NCBI GenBank assembly: GCA_002104905.1
Contig: MCFE01000269.1
Location: 43,096 to 107,095 of the forward strand
DNA length: 64,000 nt
From: Basidiobolus meristosporus CBS 931.73
Taxonomy: Eukaryota; Basidiobolomycota; Basidiobolomycetes; Basidiobolales; Basidiobolaceae
Direction of reading: 5' to 3'
Made by a program: the position numbers and the translations under genes. Below are positions 37,201-47,075 of the stretch, in pieces (positions within the stretch are counted from its first letter, which is position 1; every line of letters starts with the position of its first letter). The notes beneath the pieces were generated by a model. The model was not told where the DNA came from. It saw only the letters and a program-made list of their open reading frames with translations, and searched no databases.

Positions 37201-38103
37201 ATACGCCTTCAATGATATATGCTAATTCTTACTGATAGCTTCGTCTAATCCGCGAACCAAGCTTAGGACTTGGTCACCAAAGACATCAGTTCCGTTGGAC
37301 ATTAGAGTGGAATTAAACCAAACTTGGTATCGGTAATTCGCGGGAGGCCCAGGCTCAGTTGAAAACTCAATTCCTTAATACTTTCTTTCAATACTCTTGG
37401 TTGTTTAAGTGCTACAGTTGCGAGAGAATTTACCAAAAAGAGTCTTGTTTGGATTTTGCAGCGTATAGTTGTATATGAACTCATAGTTGGCAACTGGTAC
37501 CATACCCAGCTTCGTTTTTGGCGGAGTGTGAAGATCTGGGTTCACCAAAAGTAAATAAATCCAGTCGCTGAAACGGTCAATGTGCTATAGATGATGTACC
37601 CAAAGAAATATTTTCTATTTGCAAGTCTACCCCAGTTCTTTGCTTATTTTTTGCAGCGAATGTTTGCAAAAATAAGCGGTTTTGTTCAGTGTCTGGCGTG
37701 TACAATATATTGATGCAACTATCTTGCTGCGTTCGTCCCTAGATGTTGCAATTAAGAAGAGTCCAAATCCAGTGGCACTTTAACTGTATACCTGGCAGCT
37801 TTTTACGCCAGACAGGTCGAAGCTTTGAGGGTGATAATTACTTTGGGTTAACTTTGAATTGTAGATTTTTTGCAAGCAGAATAATAGTAATAAGACAAGA
37901 ACGGGGAAAAATATGGCTTGGGAAAAAGTGGATTTCCATTGACGTATCTAAAAGTGTATGTTGTTAACTTATGAACTTCATGGCTGGTCAATCTTTGAAT
38001 CCCATACTTGTAAAAGAGAGTTTCTTTTCAATAGAATCCTCATTTGCGAAAAAAAACCAGCCCTGTAGGCCTTCTTCCTATGGTGACCAGTAGTAGTGGA
38101 CAT
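34279..38103 (-). CDS. ABCA-subfamily transporter, half-size
   Basis: One membrane domain plus one nucleotide-binding domain of the ABCA type, probably moving lipids. The start at 38103 gives MSTTTGHHRKKAYRAGFFSQ, then MRILLKRNSLLQ, the typical ABCA opening. The first helix (FFPVLVLLLLFCLQKIY) lies in exon 2, followed by an extracellular loop with SCQGRTQQDSCINILYTPD and TGVDLQIENI, then IEFSTEPGPPANYRYQVWFN after a checked intron (about 37368-37434). Membrane helices cover about 36000-37100 (VSRLGPVFFFCTEMIIFIAV). The NBD contains GQNGAGK (Walker A, about 35495), LGVCPQHDILFDDLTAAEHI, signature YSGGMKRRLS and Walker B IVFMDEPTTGMDP. The C-terminal ABCA regulatory region ends TTLEEVFLRLI. Only one TMD-NBD unit is seen, so it would act as a dimer. 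At least 14 short introns. Confidence 0.88.
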
Positions 38104-38827
38104 GCTGAGAGGAAGCCAGTCAAGACGAGTAAGTGAGGATTATGGAGTAGATACGGTATATGTTGGAAGTCGGTAATTGTAGTGGAACCTCGGGTTGCCA
38201 AGCCAGGATCGTATGTATCCGACCTACTTTACTAGAATATGAGGATCAATAAATGGATCTAAGCTTATCTCCACAACTTGAGAATGATTAGGTTACGTGT
38301 CACCTTAACCTTAACTTGGCCTAGAGTTGGCATCGGTACAATGATATCAAGCTCCACAGAATTCCATTATTGCGCTGCCTATTCTAGTGCGTGTCAGTGT
38401 ATTGTGATGTCCGGCATAAGGAGCATGATTAAAAGGGGAACTTCACTTCCCCATTGGGCACTATTGTTAGATATTGGGAGTAGAGATGACCTGATTTGGA
38501 AACATAGCACAAGTAGTAAGCAAAGATCAACGTCCTTCATGAAAGGTCTGCACGAGGTCAGTCACGTTGGAGTGAGTGATCGATGTACCTGCACAAGGGA
38601 GAATCTATGCTGGACAGCAGAAGACTCCTGAATCTTACTGTAATATCAAGCATGAAGATCGCTCTTTTGTTATACAACGATGATATTTAATCCCTCCACT
38701 TGTAGTCTTAGTTTGCTTTTCATCTTCGATAGATGTAAGCTGAACTTGTACACTGTTTTCATTCATCCGTCCTTTTACTGCCCTTTTTCTCCGGTTCCCC
38801 AATCTGGCTACTAATCATCTGACACTT
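38104..38827. other. Divergent intergenic region
   Basis: 724 bases between two divergent starts. One 117-codon frame (38278-38631) has no recognisable domain, weak codon character and no splice partner; it is not called. The interval presumably contains both promoters. Confidence 0.35.
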
Positions 38828-40564
38828 ATGGGTGTAACATCCATAAGACTATGCGTTGCTATCTTTATTTTGGTATTCAACCTTAATGTGGTGAGAAGTG
38901 GTGAAGTATCTGACTTGAATCACTCGATTTGTAGCTATGGTTAACGTGCGATCCGTCCCTAGATTGCTGCTATGTGGTCGTCCCGAAATTGGTTGATGCC
39001 TTCAACTTTTATGTGGCCATCCAGGCCCGCCATCCTGATATTGGCACACACAACAACACGTACCACACTGAAGTCTCTTTCCCCGCACACTATCAAGTAC
39101 GAGAATTCCCGAAAGCCTGCGAAAAGCGGAATAATGCCACAAATATGTTTACTTGCGTTGAGATGGATGATATGTTTGCCGCCAGATTTCTCCTCTTTAC
39201 GCCGGGAAATTCCAACCAAGAGCCGTCGTTGAAGGTCAACATCTACAATGACCTTTGTGCAAAGCAGGACTACTGCCAGAGGCCCACCCCTGTTGATAAA
39301 GGACTGTTGAATCTGGGCCCTCTAGGTGTTTATCCTAAGCCGCTGGCGATTGCCTCTATATGTGGTTTTGCTACTATGTTGATATGTGGAGCTTATCTGA
39401 TATATCGTAGCAATCGAGTCCACCTTCTGACGGATAGTTCGGCCGATCGTGGTTGCTTTCGCATCAGGAATGGAGCAAGTGGTCGAAAAGTTTTGAGTTT
39501 ACCCTTGTTCATGTGCGGATGCTGCCCTAAGGCATCGAAGAGTTCCAACAGAGGGGTGTCCACTGGTATGATCGAAAATGCTCCCCCGGTCACTTTCCCT
39601 GTAAACACAAGTTCTGGTGACAACCATTCCATCCCACCGCTACGCTCCATCTCTATCCAGGACTTGGGGTCTGGGCTTCGGGATGGAGCTGGCTCTAGTC
39701 TTCCAAGGTACTCTCTAATTTTAGACCCAGGCCCGGTGGAATCTCGAGACAAAATTGAGAAGCAATCCAAGAAATCGAAATTAGATGCCAAAGCTGAACT
39801 ATATCGAACCAAAAGCAATGCACAAGAGCATGTAAAAATCTCCGAGACAATGCATATTTCTCGGTCAGCTTCCACAAAAAATAAAAGTCAAGAGCCTCTT
39901 CTGAACCTTGATGAAAAGTCGCTTCCCAAAGTGAAGAATCAAAGCATCTCAAGAAATGCCTCGGTCAAAAAGGGCCCAAGTCGGAATCCCTCTACATCCC
40001 GATCGACGAGAGAAAATATGAAGAGGACACCATCATTGATGAACGATCCAAAGACTAAGCGTCTTGCAAGCCGAAGCTCATCCGTGCGTGATTCGAGTGC
40101 CAAGGAGATCCGCCGAACACATTCGGCAAAATACAAACCTGACATATCTGATGCCATAATGCAAGAGGATATAACAAAATCACAAGGCACTCGTGAATGA
40201 GCGGCATCGAATCTCCAAAGCAGGCGTAGCAATAAGTCGAAATGCATCATTAAGAAAAGCGGAGTCCCGTAGCGAGCTTCAAAGAGGAAGATCCATGAAG
40301 CGTAGACCATCGACTAGAAACTCTTACCTCTCCTCACAGAACCTGGCAGTGCAGTGGCCTTATGTTGACACGGATGGTCATCAAATATTTGGCTATGAGG
40401 AAGAAATCTTGAGGTTAAAACGCAGCAATACATATGGAAACGGTAAAGCTGCGAATAGAAAATCGGTGGAAGGTACACACGGAAAGCATGTCGAACTGGG
40501 TAGCGCCTTGGGAATAGTCTTTCCACAAGAGGCCTCGACATCACGGGGCTATGAGAATATTTAG
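38828..40564 (+). CDS. Secreted-type single-pass membrane protein with Ser/Arg/Lys-rich tail; C-terminal frame break
   Basis: The ATG at 38828 gives a signal peptide (MGVTSIRLCVAIFILVFNLN). A checked intron (38901-38962) joins VVRS to DCCYVVVPKLVDAFNFYVAI. The extracellular domain of about 130 residues has Cys pairs (C-C, KACEK, CVEM, CAKQDYC) and possible N-glycosylation sites. One membrane helix follows (PLAIASICGFATMLICGAYL), then a cytosolic tail rich in SISRNAS/KRTPS-like basic-Ser repeats, likely phosphorylated. The frame stops at 40200, but the same repeat character (AISRNASLRK, RSMKRRPSTRNSYL) continues in another frame from 40193 to 40564. Either a very short intron (about 31-35 nt) or a frameshift explains this. 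The domain was not recognised. Confidence 0.65.
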
Positions 40565-40624
40565 GTATTGATGCGAACTCGTTGCCAAAAATTTTACTTA
40601 ATATGTGCATGCAAAAGAATCTGT

Positions 40625-40689
40625 GATACCTTAATAAATTATACAAGCCATATATATGATACCTAATAAATTATACTAGCCATATATAT
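40625..40689. repeat. 32-33 bp direct repeat, two units
   Basis: Units at 40625-40657 and 40658-40689 read GATACC(T)TAATAAATTATAC then A/T-AGCCATATATAT. They adjoin without a spacer just after the preceding gene's stop. Confidence 0.75.
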
Positions 40690-40829
40690 CATTGCCACGA
40701 TTGGTCCAGGTAAAATGGACTAGGCTTCTGAATTTTGCCAGTCCGACACCTTGGATCACTTGTAATATTCCGGTCAAAAACGCATGGATCGGCATCAGCA
40801 CAATCTCATCCCGTGAATATCTATTGAGA

Positions 40830-41003
40830 CTGGCATACAATCAATCTCCAAGAATATTCGTGGAAATAAGCATACGATCAAAACCCACATAGCTATGGAA
40901 GCTGGCATACAATCAATTTCCAGATATATTAGTGGAAAGCAGCATACAATTAGTTCCCACCAAAGACAGCATACAATTAGTTCCCACCAAAGACAGCATA
41001 CAA
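40830..41003. repeat. Nested direct repeats (GGCATACAATCAAT and 27-bp units)
   Basis: A 45-base motif beginning CTGGCATACAATCAAT occurs at about 40830-40875 and again at 40901-40945. The core CAGCATACAATTAGTTCCCA plus CCAAAGA is then repeated exactly as 27-bp units at 40940-40966 and 40967-40993, with a partial third copy. All share GCATACAA. The array sits in the long gap upstream of the cyclin gene. Confidence 0.8.
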
Positions 41004-41391
41004 AATACAATGAAAGTAGATAGTAATCGCAGAGAAGAACAACTCCACAGCACCTCCAAAAGTCCGAGCATTGTATGACGATTGACTATTGTTTGCTCCA
41101 AGTATATGAAATGTCATTACCTGCACTGTCGCTCACATGGATCCTCATCCAGAGTCCTACGTGCCTATGGCCAGATGATGCCTGTAGCCCTAGTAGACCT
41201 TTTTCAGACTCAGTTTAGCTTGAACTTCGGAATACTGCATCAACAATAACTGTTCTATCCATTGTAGCTTACTGTGTCTGTCTGTGACCCGAATTCTTCA
41301 TGATTCCCCGCTTCTCCATTATCCAATTCGGAATTCATGCGCTAGCCCAGATAATGATCGCCTAGCTTGGAACTTATGCACTATGACCTCT

Positions 41392-41400
41392 GTATATAAG
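41392..41400 (+). promoter_or_regulatory. TATA box upstream of the cyclin gene
   Basis: GTATATAAG lies about 117 bases before the first ATG of the cyclin gene. The preceding 800 bases hold the direct repeats and no other gene. Confidence 0.5.
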
Positions 41401-41516
41401 GCGTCTCTCGGCTACTAACTCAACATCAACTGATACTGGTAACAACTGTTCCCTTTGTGGCCTTATTCTTGGTAGAAGATCACATCTCTTTGGATCCACT
41501 TGAAACCCTCATCCAA

Positions 41517-42152
41517 ATGATCAACCCACGCATATCCATTCCACAAACTCAATCATACCTTGCTTCTTGCACACAAAGCAATATCTCAGTTATTTCTGAG
41601 TTTGTGGCTGATCTAGTGGTCAAGATGTGGTACAAGAACTCTCCCGTCTCTATATGTAGCCCAGTTTTTCATTCTTTCTGCCAGAATGTGATTGCCCGCA
41701 GTCAAGTTGATCCACCCACAATTTTGCTTGCCCTCAAATACATCCAGCGCTTGAAAAAGTACTGCCCGAGAATCACGGGTGAGCAAGGCTCAGAATGCCG
41801 ACTCTTCGTAGTTTCTCTCATCCTGGCTCACAAAATGTTGGAGGATTGCACATATACCAACCAGACTTGGTCTCAAATCACTCGGATACCCTTAGCCGAC
41901 ATTAACCATATGGAGCGAGAGTTTCTTCTATCAATTCAGTTCGATTTACATGTTCCTGAAGAGGAGTATGCCCAATGGCTGTTGTACCTCGAGCAATATC
42001 TCCGTTACAAGGAAGAGGACCCTCTTCTCCATTCCCCTAGGAGACTGCCCTCTCCTACCTCCGCACCCGCCACTTTTGAGTTCCCTATTAATAAGCCGGC
42101 TGCCTTGAATGTCGGCAAGGTTCACGTCCCTGGATACTTCCAGAACGTTTGA
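41517..42152 (+). CDS. Pcl/Pho80-family cyclin (G1 cyclin-like)
   Basis: Single-exon protein of 211 residues with one cyclin box. Key segments are ISEFVADLVVKMWY, FCQNVIARSQVDPPTILLAL followed by KYIQRLKKY, then CRLFVVSLILAHKMLEDCTY, TNQTWSQITRIPLADINHME and REFLLSIQFDLHVPEEEY. This is the pattern of Pcl1/2/9-type partners of the Pho85 kinase: S-TP-LLAL-YI-RL, then R-FV-ALILAHK-L-D-TY-N--WS-I. The C-terminus is a short Pro/Ser tail. The first ATG (41517) was chosen; the frame is open about 60 bases further upstream, without an ATG. Confidence 0.88.
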   Translation: MINPRISIPQTQSYLASCTQSNISVISEFVADLVVKMWYKNSPVSICSPVFHSFCQNVIARSQVDPPTILLALKYIQRLKKYCPRITGEQGSECRLFVVSLILAHKMLEDCTYTNQTWSQITRIPLADINHMEREFLLSIQFDLHVPEEEYAQWLLYLEQYLRYKEEDPLLHSPRRLPSPTSAPATFEFPINKPAALNVGKVHVPGYFQNV

Positions 42153-42636
42153 CTCTATGGGGTATTGCAGCCGTGCAAGATAATCTATTTTAACATATTG
42201 CGTCAGTATCATGTAGAGCCTAGCCTTCCCACTACTCTAGGCTAGCGTACCCAGGCCACCTGCGTATTACGCACTCTCAGGAAAATCCTTGCTATCTTCT
42301 GCTATTTACCATTCTTTAAGTTAATATCTTTTTATTCTGGAAGCTTCGTCCGGTTGGACTGTTGGAAGTTCAGTTGGAAGCTTCTATTATTCGATATAGA
42401 TGTTATGTACTGAGAGAAATTGATTAAAAAACATATATTTAGGTTTAAAATGGGATTTTGATAGGCCGCCAGGTGGTGTTGTGTGTGAATTGGATCCACA
42501 AGAATTTTGGCTCGTCAGCTGGCAGGGAACTGCTAGAGACCTTTATATGGGTTTTTTTTATCTACTCAGCCTTTGGTTGTGTTAAAGCCGGGGTGTTTGT
42601 TTGTGGTCCGTGAAATACTTTCCCCCTTGTCACAAA
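42153..42636. other. Intergenic region
   Basis: Cyclin 3' region and promoter of the next gene. A small direct repeat (GTTGGA...GGAAG.TT) occurs at about 42350-42385, and a T-rich tract at 42550-42560. No gene seen. Confidence 0.35.
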
Positions 42637-43331
42637 ATGGTTCACCTTAATGATGCGTTCGACTTTGCTCAACAGTACTCAGTTACAGACCAAGCCAACA
42701 ACATTCTCACCACTATAGCACTTCCTCCTACTAAGTCCACTCCAAAGCAGCTACAACCTTTGCCTTCCGCCGCCGTAACTCCAAACTCTGTACTGACCAC
42801 AAGCTTTGATGAAATCCAAAGCGAGCTGAAGCGAGCTCTTGACCACATAGAGCAAGGAACCGTCCTCAAAGCTTTCGAGATCCTCACCTCGGTGACCGAT
42901 GCTGTGGTCACTAATTGTGACGCTCTGGGTTAGTCCACTTTTACCTTAGTCCCTCTGTTACGCCGTAGAAAAGTACCAATCTTTTATTAATAGGCCTCAC
43001 TATTGATGAACCACCATACAACGCTTATGACAGAGAGGGCTTTTGGCAGGGCATCAACCACTGTTGGCTATATGCTTTATCACGAAGCTCGTTGGCAAAA
43101 TCCGAGGAGGACCAACTTCGAATGCAGCATCTGTACCAGTTGAGGGATTCGGTTATCGCTTGGTGTGATGTTTTGGAACGCTACGGACTAGTAGACTACG
43201 AGATGGGCTTTTGGGAGCAGGATATTCTGGAAGCTATCGAGGCCACTATGACCGCCAATAATCTTCGACTTGGCACAGTAGTGCCAGCAGAAAGTAACGA
43301 GGTTTCCGAGACGAACTTTATAAACGTATGA
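42637..43331 (+). CDS. Conserved-looking hypothetical protein, two exons
   Basis: The ATG at 42637 (MVHLNDAFDFAQQYSVTDQA) and a checked intron 42929-42993 give a protein of about 209 residues. The first half has a Pro/Thr linker then a helical segment (FDEIQSELKRALDHIEQGTV). The second exon is Trp/Tyr-rich (GFWQGINHCWLYALS, VIAWCDVLERYGLVDYEMGF, WEQDILEAIE). There is no signal peptide or membrane helix. The architecture, helical repeats with conserved Trp, resembles small fungal regulatory proteins, but I cannot name a family. Confidence 0.75.
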
Positions 43332-43765
43332 TGCAAACATACGTCTCGTAGAAGAACCCGCGCTTATGCCGCCGGTCGTTTACCACCCACACCACACTTT
43401 TAATTCTTTCAAGTGCGATTGTTCCTTCTTATGATGATGGTCGTCATCTTTTCATTGTATATTTGTAGTGTTCAGACATGTTAGATCCTTGTTTGGCGTG
43501 CTTTTCATCCGAACTTAGCAACCGTGGCCAACAATAAAATCCATCTTTCCCGGTCAACACCCCTGGCCATTGATTGTTTACTCTGACTTGCGGTAAATTT
43601 ATTCTCATTTATCCAGCGCTTGTGATTGGTCACATGTAGCAGAGTGATATCGGGAGATTCTGGTACTCGGGCTTGTGCTTTGGTGAAGGCATGTACATAT
43701 GGTTGGATGATTAATATTATTCTATGTCTATTTGGTGAATAAAATGGTAGGCCGACTATAATGCA
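43332..43765. other. Convergent intergenic region
   Basis: Contains the 3' ends of two convergent genes. AATAAAA at about 43534-43540 is a plausible polyadenylation signal. No gene seen. Confidence 0.35.
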
Positions 43766-44883
43766 CTATGAACAATAGGCACACGGCTCATTGTTGTATT
43801 CTCGCCAGTGGCAATCCACTGAGCCGCTGCATTGGGTACGGGCCATGGTGGAAAGAAAACTGGCTCTTTCGGCAAGCAACTCATCTCTGCCGCGCTCCCA
43901 AGCCTGTATAGATTGGATCTCAGAGAGGGGCTCTAGTTCCGTGTGGCTTTCATGGCTCAGGCATTGACAAAAGTATTCTTCGTCGGCGCACATCATGTTG
44001 TACAAACTTTGTTTGCTCAACAAGCATTGATGCTGATAGCGGCGGCACGCATAACACTGGAGTTCGCCCGAGTCATTATGAGGATAATGCGTGTGGTTGA
44101 GACGCTTCTGTGTGGCGAGACGGTTAAAGCTTTCGACTTTGTAGTCACTTGTCATACAGTCACCTTCGCCGTCAATGACGATTGGGAAAATCCCTTCAGG
44201 AGAGTCGGTGAAAAAGGAGGAAGTCACGATATCAAGTAGCTCCAGGTCAAGTTGAAAAGTTGGAAGCGAATACACTCCCGGCTCAAACTCGTATTTCAGT
44301 TTCGAAGTCTTCTCGAAAACGTGCTTTAGCTTGAATACTCTTTCGTCCTTCAGGATTCGCATGGCGAATAACTCGACCTGGCCTTGGCCTTGCCGGTTGG
44401 TGAGCAACGCAGCTGGGTCATGTGGATGAGTATGTTCTACGAGAAGGAAACCTAATGAACATCAACTTCGCTAACAAGACTTCAAGCAGACAACCTACCT
44501 ATATATACACCGGGAGCTATGGGTTTGACCCAGCTATCACACTCATTAGGAAGCACCAGCTGGTACACTACGCTCGGATAGTAATACGGGAGCAGAGCCT
44601 CAACCTCAGGACACTCACCCAAATCGGATTGTGGTAGGTTGGGGGTTGATTGATGATAGATATGGAAAGAGTACTCCGAATCCCTCCAACCAAAGAGATC
44701 CTGCAACACAATGTGGAGTTGAAGAAGGGAAAACCTTTCTGGAATCAACACAGTTCTCCAGATGTTCGGCTGGTGTGATAGCGAGGCCCGAACGACATGT
44801 AATCTTTCGTTAGAGTTGGTCATGATATCACGAACGAAATGAAATAAAGAGAGGAGCTGATTCGATGACGGGTGAACGTCCAT
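43766..44883 (-). CDS. pRiA4b ORF-3-like domain protein with C-terminal Cys cluster
   Basis: Two exons (44883-44499 and 44452-43766) join in frame across a 46-nt intron. The N-terminal half matches the plasmid pRiA4b ORF-3-like fold: LHVVRASLSHQPNIWRTVLI, then LLQLHIVLQDLFGWRDSEYS, FHIY. The later part has FKLKHVFEKTSKLKYEFEPG, in the place of the usual YDFGD segment but lacking its acidic pair. The C-terminus has about ten Cys in CX2C-type spacing (CYACRRYQHQC, CQC, CSGSVDCHW, CAYC), suggesting zinc binding similar to MYND-associated versions in fungi. No catalytic function is known for this domain. Confidence 0.75.
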
Positions 44884-45213
44884 AGTATTTATAGGTAGGT
44901 AGTGTATGGCGAATTAAGGGGATGAAATAAATAAACAGGAAAGAACAGGTAGGGGCTCGAAGTGCCGCTTATCAATTAATAGAAATTCCCATTTACTGCC
45001 TGACTTATCATTATGATATACTCACTAGACCGACTTGTTTTCTATGCAGATGGAATTTATCACAGCGACTTGTTTTCTATCACAAAAACCAGAAACCTGG
45101 CTTCTGAGGTCCTCATGGACTGGGGTGTTCAGTCCCAAAAGATGTCTTAGGAAATCTCGGGGATATGTACTGAAGACAACTTGATTCTCCGGTGTGAGGT
45201 TTGACACATTGTA

Positions 45214-45294
45214 TACTTCGCTTGTTTCAAATCTGAAAACCAAGTACAGGCATTGAGTACTTCGCTTGTCTCAAATCTGAAAACCAAGTACAGG
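45214..45294. repeat. 37-bp tandem duplication
   Basis: TACTTCGCTTGTTTCAAATC and the following 17 bases (45214-45250) recur at 45258-45294 with one T/C change, a 44-base period. Confidence 0.85.
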
Positions 45295-45896
45295 GTTCAA
45301 TTCAGGTAGATGGAGGCACCGTCGCAAGCTCTGGTGTGTAGTGGCCAATATGCGGAGAATACCAACCAGCTTTGTAGCCAATAGCTGCCTGCTCAAGGAT
45401 GCACAATAGCTGAGGATGATTAGGCCAGTCCATGGTAATAATGTACATCGATATTTGGCTGCGTATGAAAACCTTTGTTTGTCGCACGAATTGATCCGTA
45501 TTGTACTGAGCATCTATTATAAGGTTCGTTGATGTAACATGTTGTGAGTTACTGATGCGAGTACAATTTCATCAAGTGTGTGCAAATTGCGTATGACATC
45601 AACCGGTACTATGCCAGGGATTTACACCAGTCTTTCCTGATGATTAACGTCCTGATTGTTGCGTGCAAGAGGTTCAATCTATTGCAACGCCACATTGACC
45701 ATATTTGTCCACCACGCTGGTTTGCTGAGCTAATCCCACCGTTGAGGCTGCGCGATACCTGCGAAGATGCGATTTCAACTTTGATGCTGGCAGCTGTAGA
45801 GAGCAATGATCAATGATCTTTATCATTGATTTCGTAGTCTTCCACACATCATCGATGGAGTCTATTGAATGAAAGATGCCTGATAGCGGTAACGTA

Positions 45897-45905
45897 GTAT
45901 ATAAG
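45897..45905 (+). promoter_or_regulatory. TATA box of the Kre9/Knh1-like gene
   Basis: GTATATAAG lies about 55 bases upstream of the ATG at 45959, a typical distance in this window (compare the elements at 32366 and 41392). Confidence 0.5.
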
Positions 45906-45958
45906 CAGCTTCCAGGTGGGACTACTGCATTATCCCAGGTCTTTCCTACAAAATCAAC

Positions 45959-46602
45959 ATGCGCATGATTCTTGTCCTGGCTATCGCAGTAGTGCCCTGT
46001 GTTCTTGGTGAGATCCAGATCACTAGCCCGTTGAACTCTATTTTCCGTGCCGGCACCGACGCACACATTGAATGGTTAGGATGATTCGTTGATTTCTTTG
46101 TGGGCAAACATTGAAACCCCTCCTTTTATCTAGGATTAGCTCAGGCGACGCGAATTCTTTAGGAGGAATAGACATAGTGCTTATGTCGGGGTCGGCTACT
46201 CGCCTTTCGCTGATAGGCACAATTGCCAACAACGTCCCAGTTGATGATGGTCAATACCTTTGGAAGATCCCTGACGCATTCCCTCCCGCCAAAGATTATG
46301 TATTACGACTAGGGGCCAAACAGCAATTTTATTACAGCACCAATTTCGAAATCACTGATGAATCAGGCCCTGTCTACCCCGATGTTTTGAATGCAGGTGG
46401 CAGTAGTCCAAAAAAGCCCACTGCCACCACAACCGGGACCACGGCTTCATCAATTACAAAAACATCAGTTGCGCCGAAACCTAATTCACTCTCCCAGAGT
46501 CAAGACAAACCCCCAGCCAAAGCGAAAAGCTCGGCACAACAGATTTCTCCTGTGAATCTTGGTTTGGCCTTGGTATTTGGTGGAGCTCTCTTGGCGGTTT
46601 AA
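45959..46602 (+). CDS. Ser/Thr-rich GPI-anchored cell-wall protein (Kre9/Knh1-like)
   Basis: Secretory protein: signal peptide MRMILVLAIAVVPCVLG, then EIQITSPLNSIFRAGTDAHI, the opening strand of the Kre9/KNH domain (I--P---------G----I-W). A checked intron (46075-46133) completes the Trp and continues ISSGDANSLGGIDIVLMSG. The domain ends with QYLWKIPDAFPPAKDYVLRL and YSTNFEIT. A Thr/Ser/Lys-rich stalk follows and the protein closes with a hydrophobic tail (VNLGLALVFGGALLAV), typical of a GPI-attachment signal. It probably sits at the cell surface; in yeast, relatives affect beta-1,6-glucan, but this short surface form is more common in fungi with unknown roles. About 195 residues. Confidence 0.88.
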
Positions 46603-46778
46603 GTGGACTCGCGTCGACATTACCATAATATCTCTGCCAATTACCCCTGTTCTTGTGATCTACACCACCATTACCATTGTTGTCGCCATATTTTTTAGGC
46701 CAATTACCTCTATTTCTATAACATATGAATACACATTCTGATACATCTCGTTGGAATATTGCTGTTTATTTCATCTCC

Positions 46779-47075
46779 TTATTTTTGGGGGCAATCTTTA
46801 CATTGGCACTTGTCACCACCACAGCAGCACTGCGATCCGGCAGATTTGCATTTGTTGCAGTCGCATTTGTCACCACAGCAGCAATGGTTTGGTTTTGCCT
46901 TGCAATCTGAGCAGGAGCAATTTTTGCTACAGCCGCAGGTAGTCGTCTTGGCCTTGCATTGACAATCGTTGCAAGTGCATTGGTCCCCACAACAGCAAAT
47001 GCCAGACTTCTGTTGATTAACGTCACACTTGCAATCGGCACACTTGCACTTGCCAGAACAGCAGTCGGTCTTCAT
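46779..47075 (-). CDS. Metallothionein, 98 residues with 30 cysteines
   Basis: Small intronless cysteine-rich protein predicted to bind Cu(I), Zn or Cd as thiolate clusters in the cytosol. It opens MKTDCCSGKCKCADCKC and contains about five related modules of form CCCGGDKCQCKDC, CCCGDQCTCNDCQC, CGCSKNCSCSDC and CCCGDKCDCNKC. There are no aromatic residues and a single His, the classic composition. By count 30 of 98 residues are Cys, more than yeast CUP1 (about 61 residues, 12 Cys). The modular repeats suggest growth by internal duplication. A TATA element on the minus strand (complement of 47142-47150) lies about 70 bases upstream. The 5' end of this gene is duplicated at 49904-49944. Confidence 0.92.
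   Translation of the reverse strand: MKTDCCSGKCKCADCKCDVNQQKSGICCCGDQCTCNDCQCKAKTTTCGCSKNCSCSDCKAKPNHCCCGDKCDCNKCKSAGSQCCCGGDKCQCKDCPQK

Larger units (their letters stand above)
44884..45958. other. Gene-poor gap with local duplications
   Basis: About 1.1 kb without a supportable gene. Frames of 61-130 codons on both strands (45271-45513, 45580-45816, 45674-46066) overlap each other and show no domain. Two local duplications are present: CGACTTGTTTTCTAT at about 45032-45046 and 45065-45080, and a 37-bp pair listed separately. The last 60 bases hold the promoter of the next gene. Confidence 0.4.

Noticed and set aside
39393-40310. Minus-strand frames of 85-160 codons
   Set aside because: Shadows of the Ser/Arg-rich membrane protein; no domain.
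40900-41003. CRISPR-like array
   Set aside because: The repeats are contiguous without unique spacers, and the genome is eukaryotic.
40913-41101. Trp/Cys-rich frames 40795-41101 on the minus strand
   Set aside because: Their internal peptide repeats are produced by the 27-bp DNA tandem repeat, not by a protein domain.
45580-46066. Small overlapping frames as candidate genes
   Set aside because: They overlap on opposite strands, lack splice or domain support and run into the Kre9-like gene.
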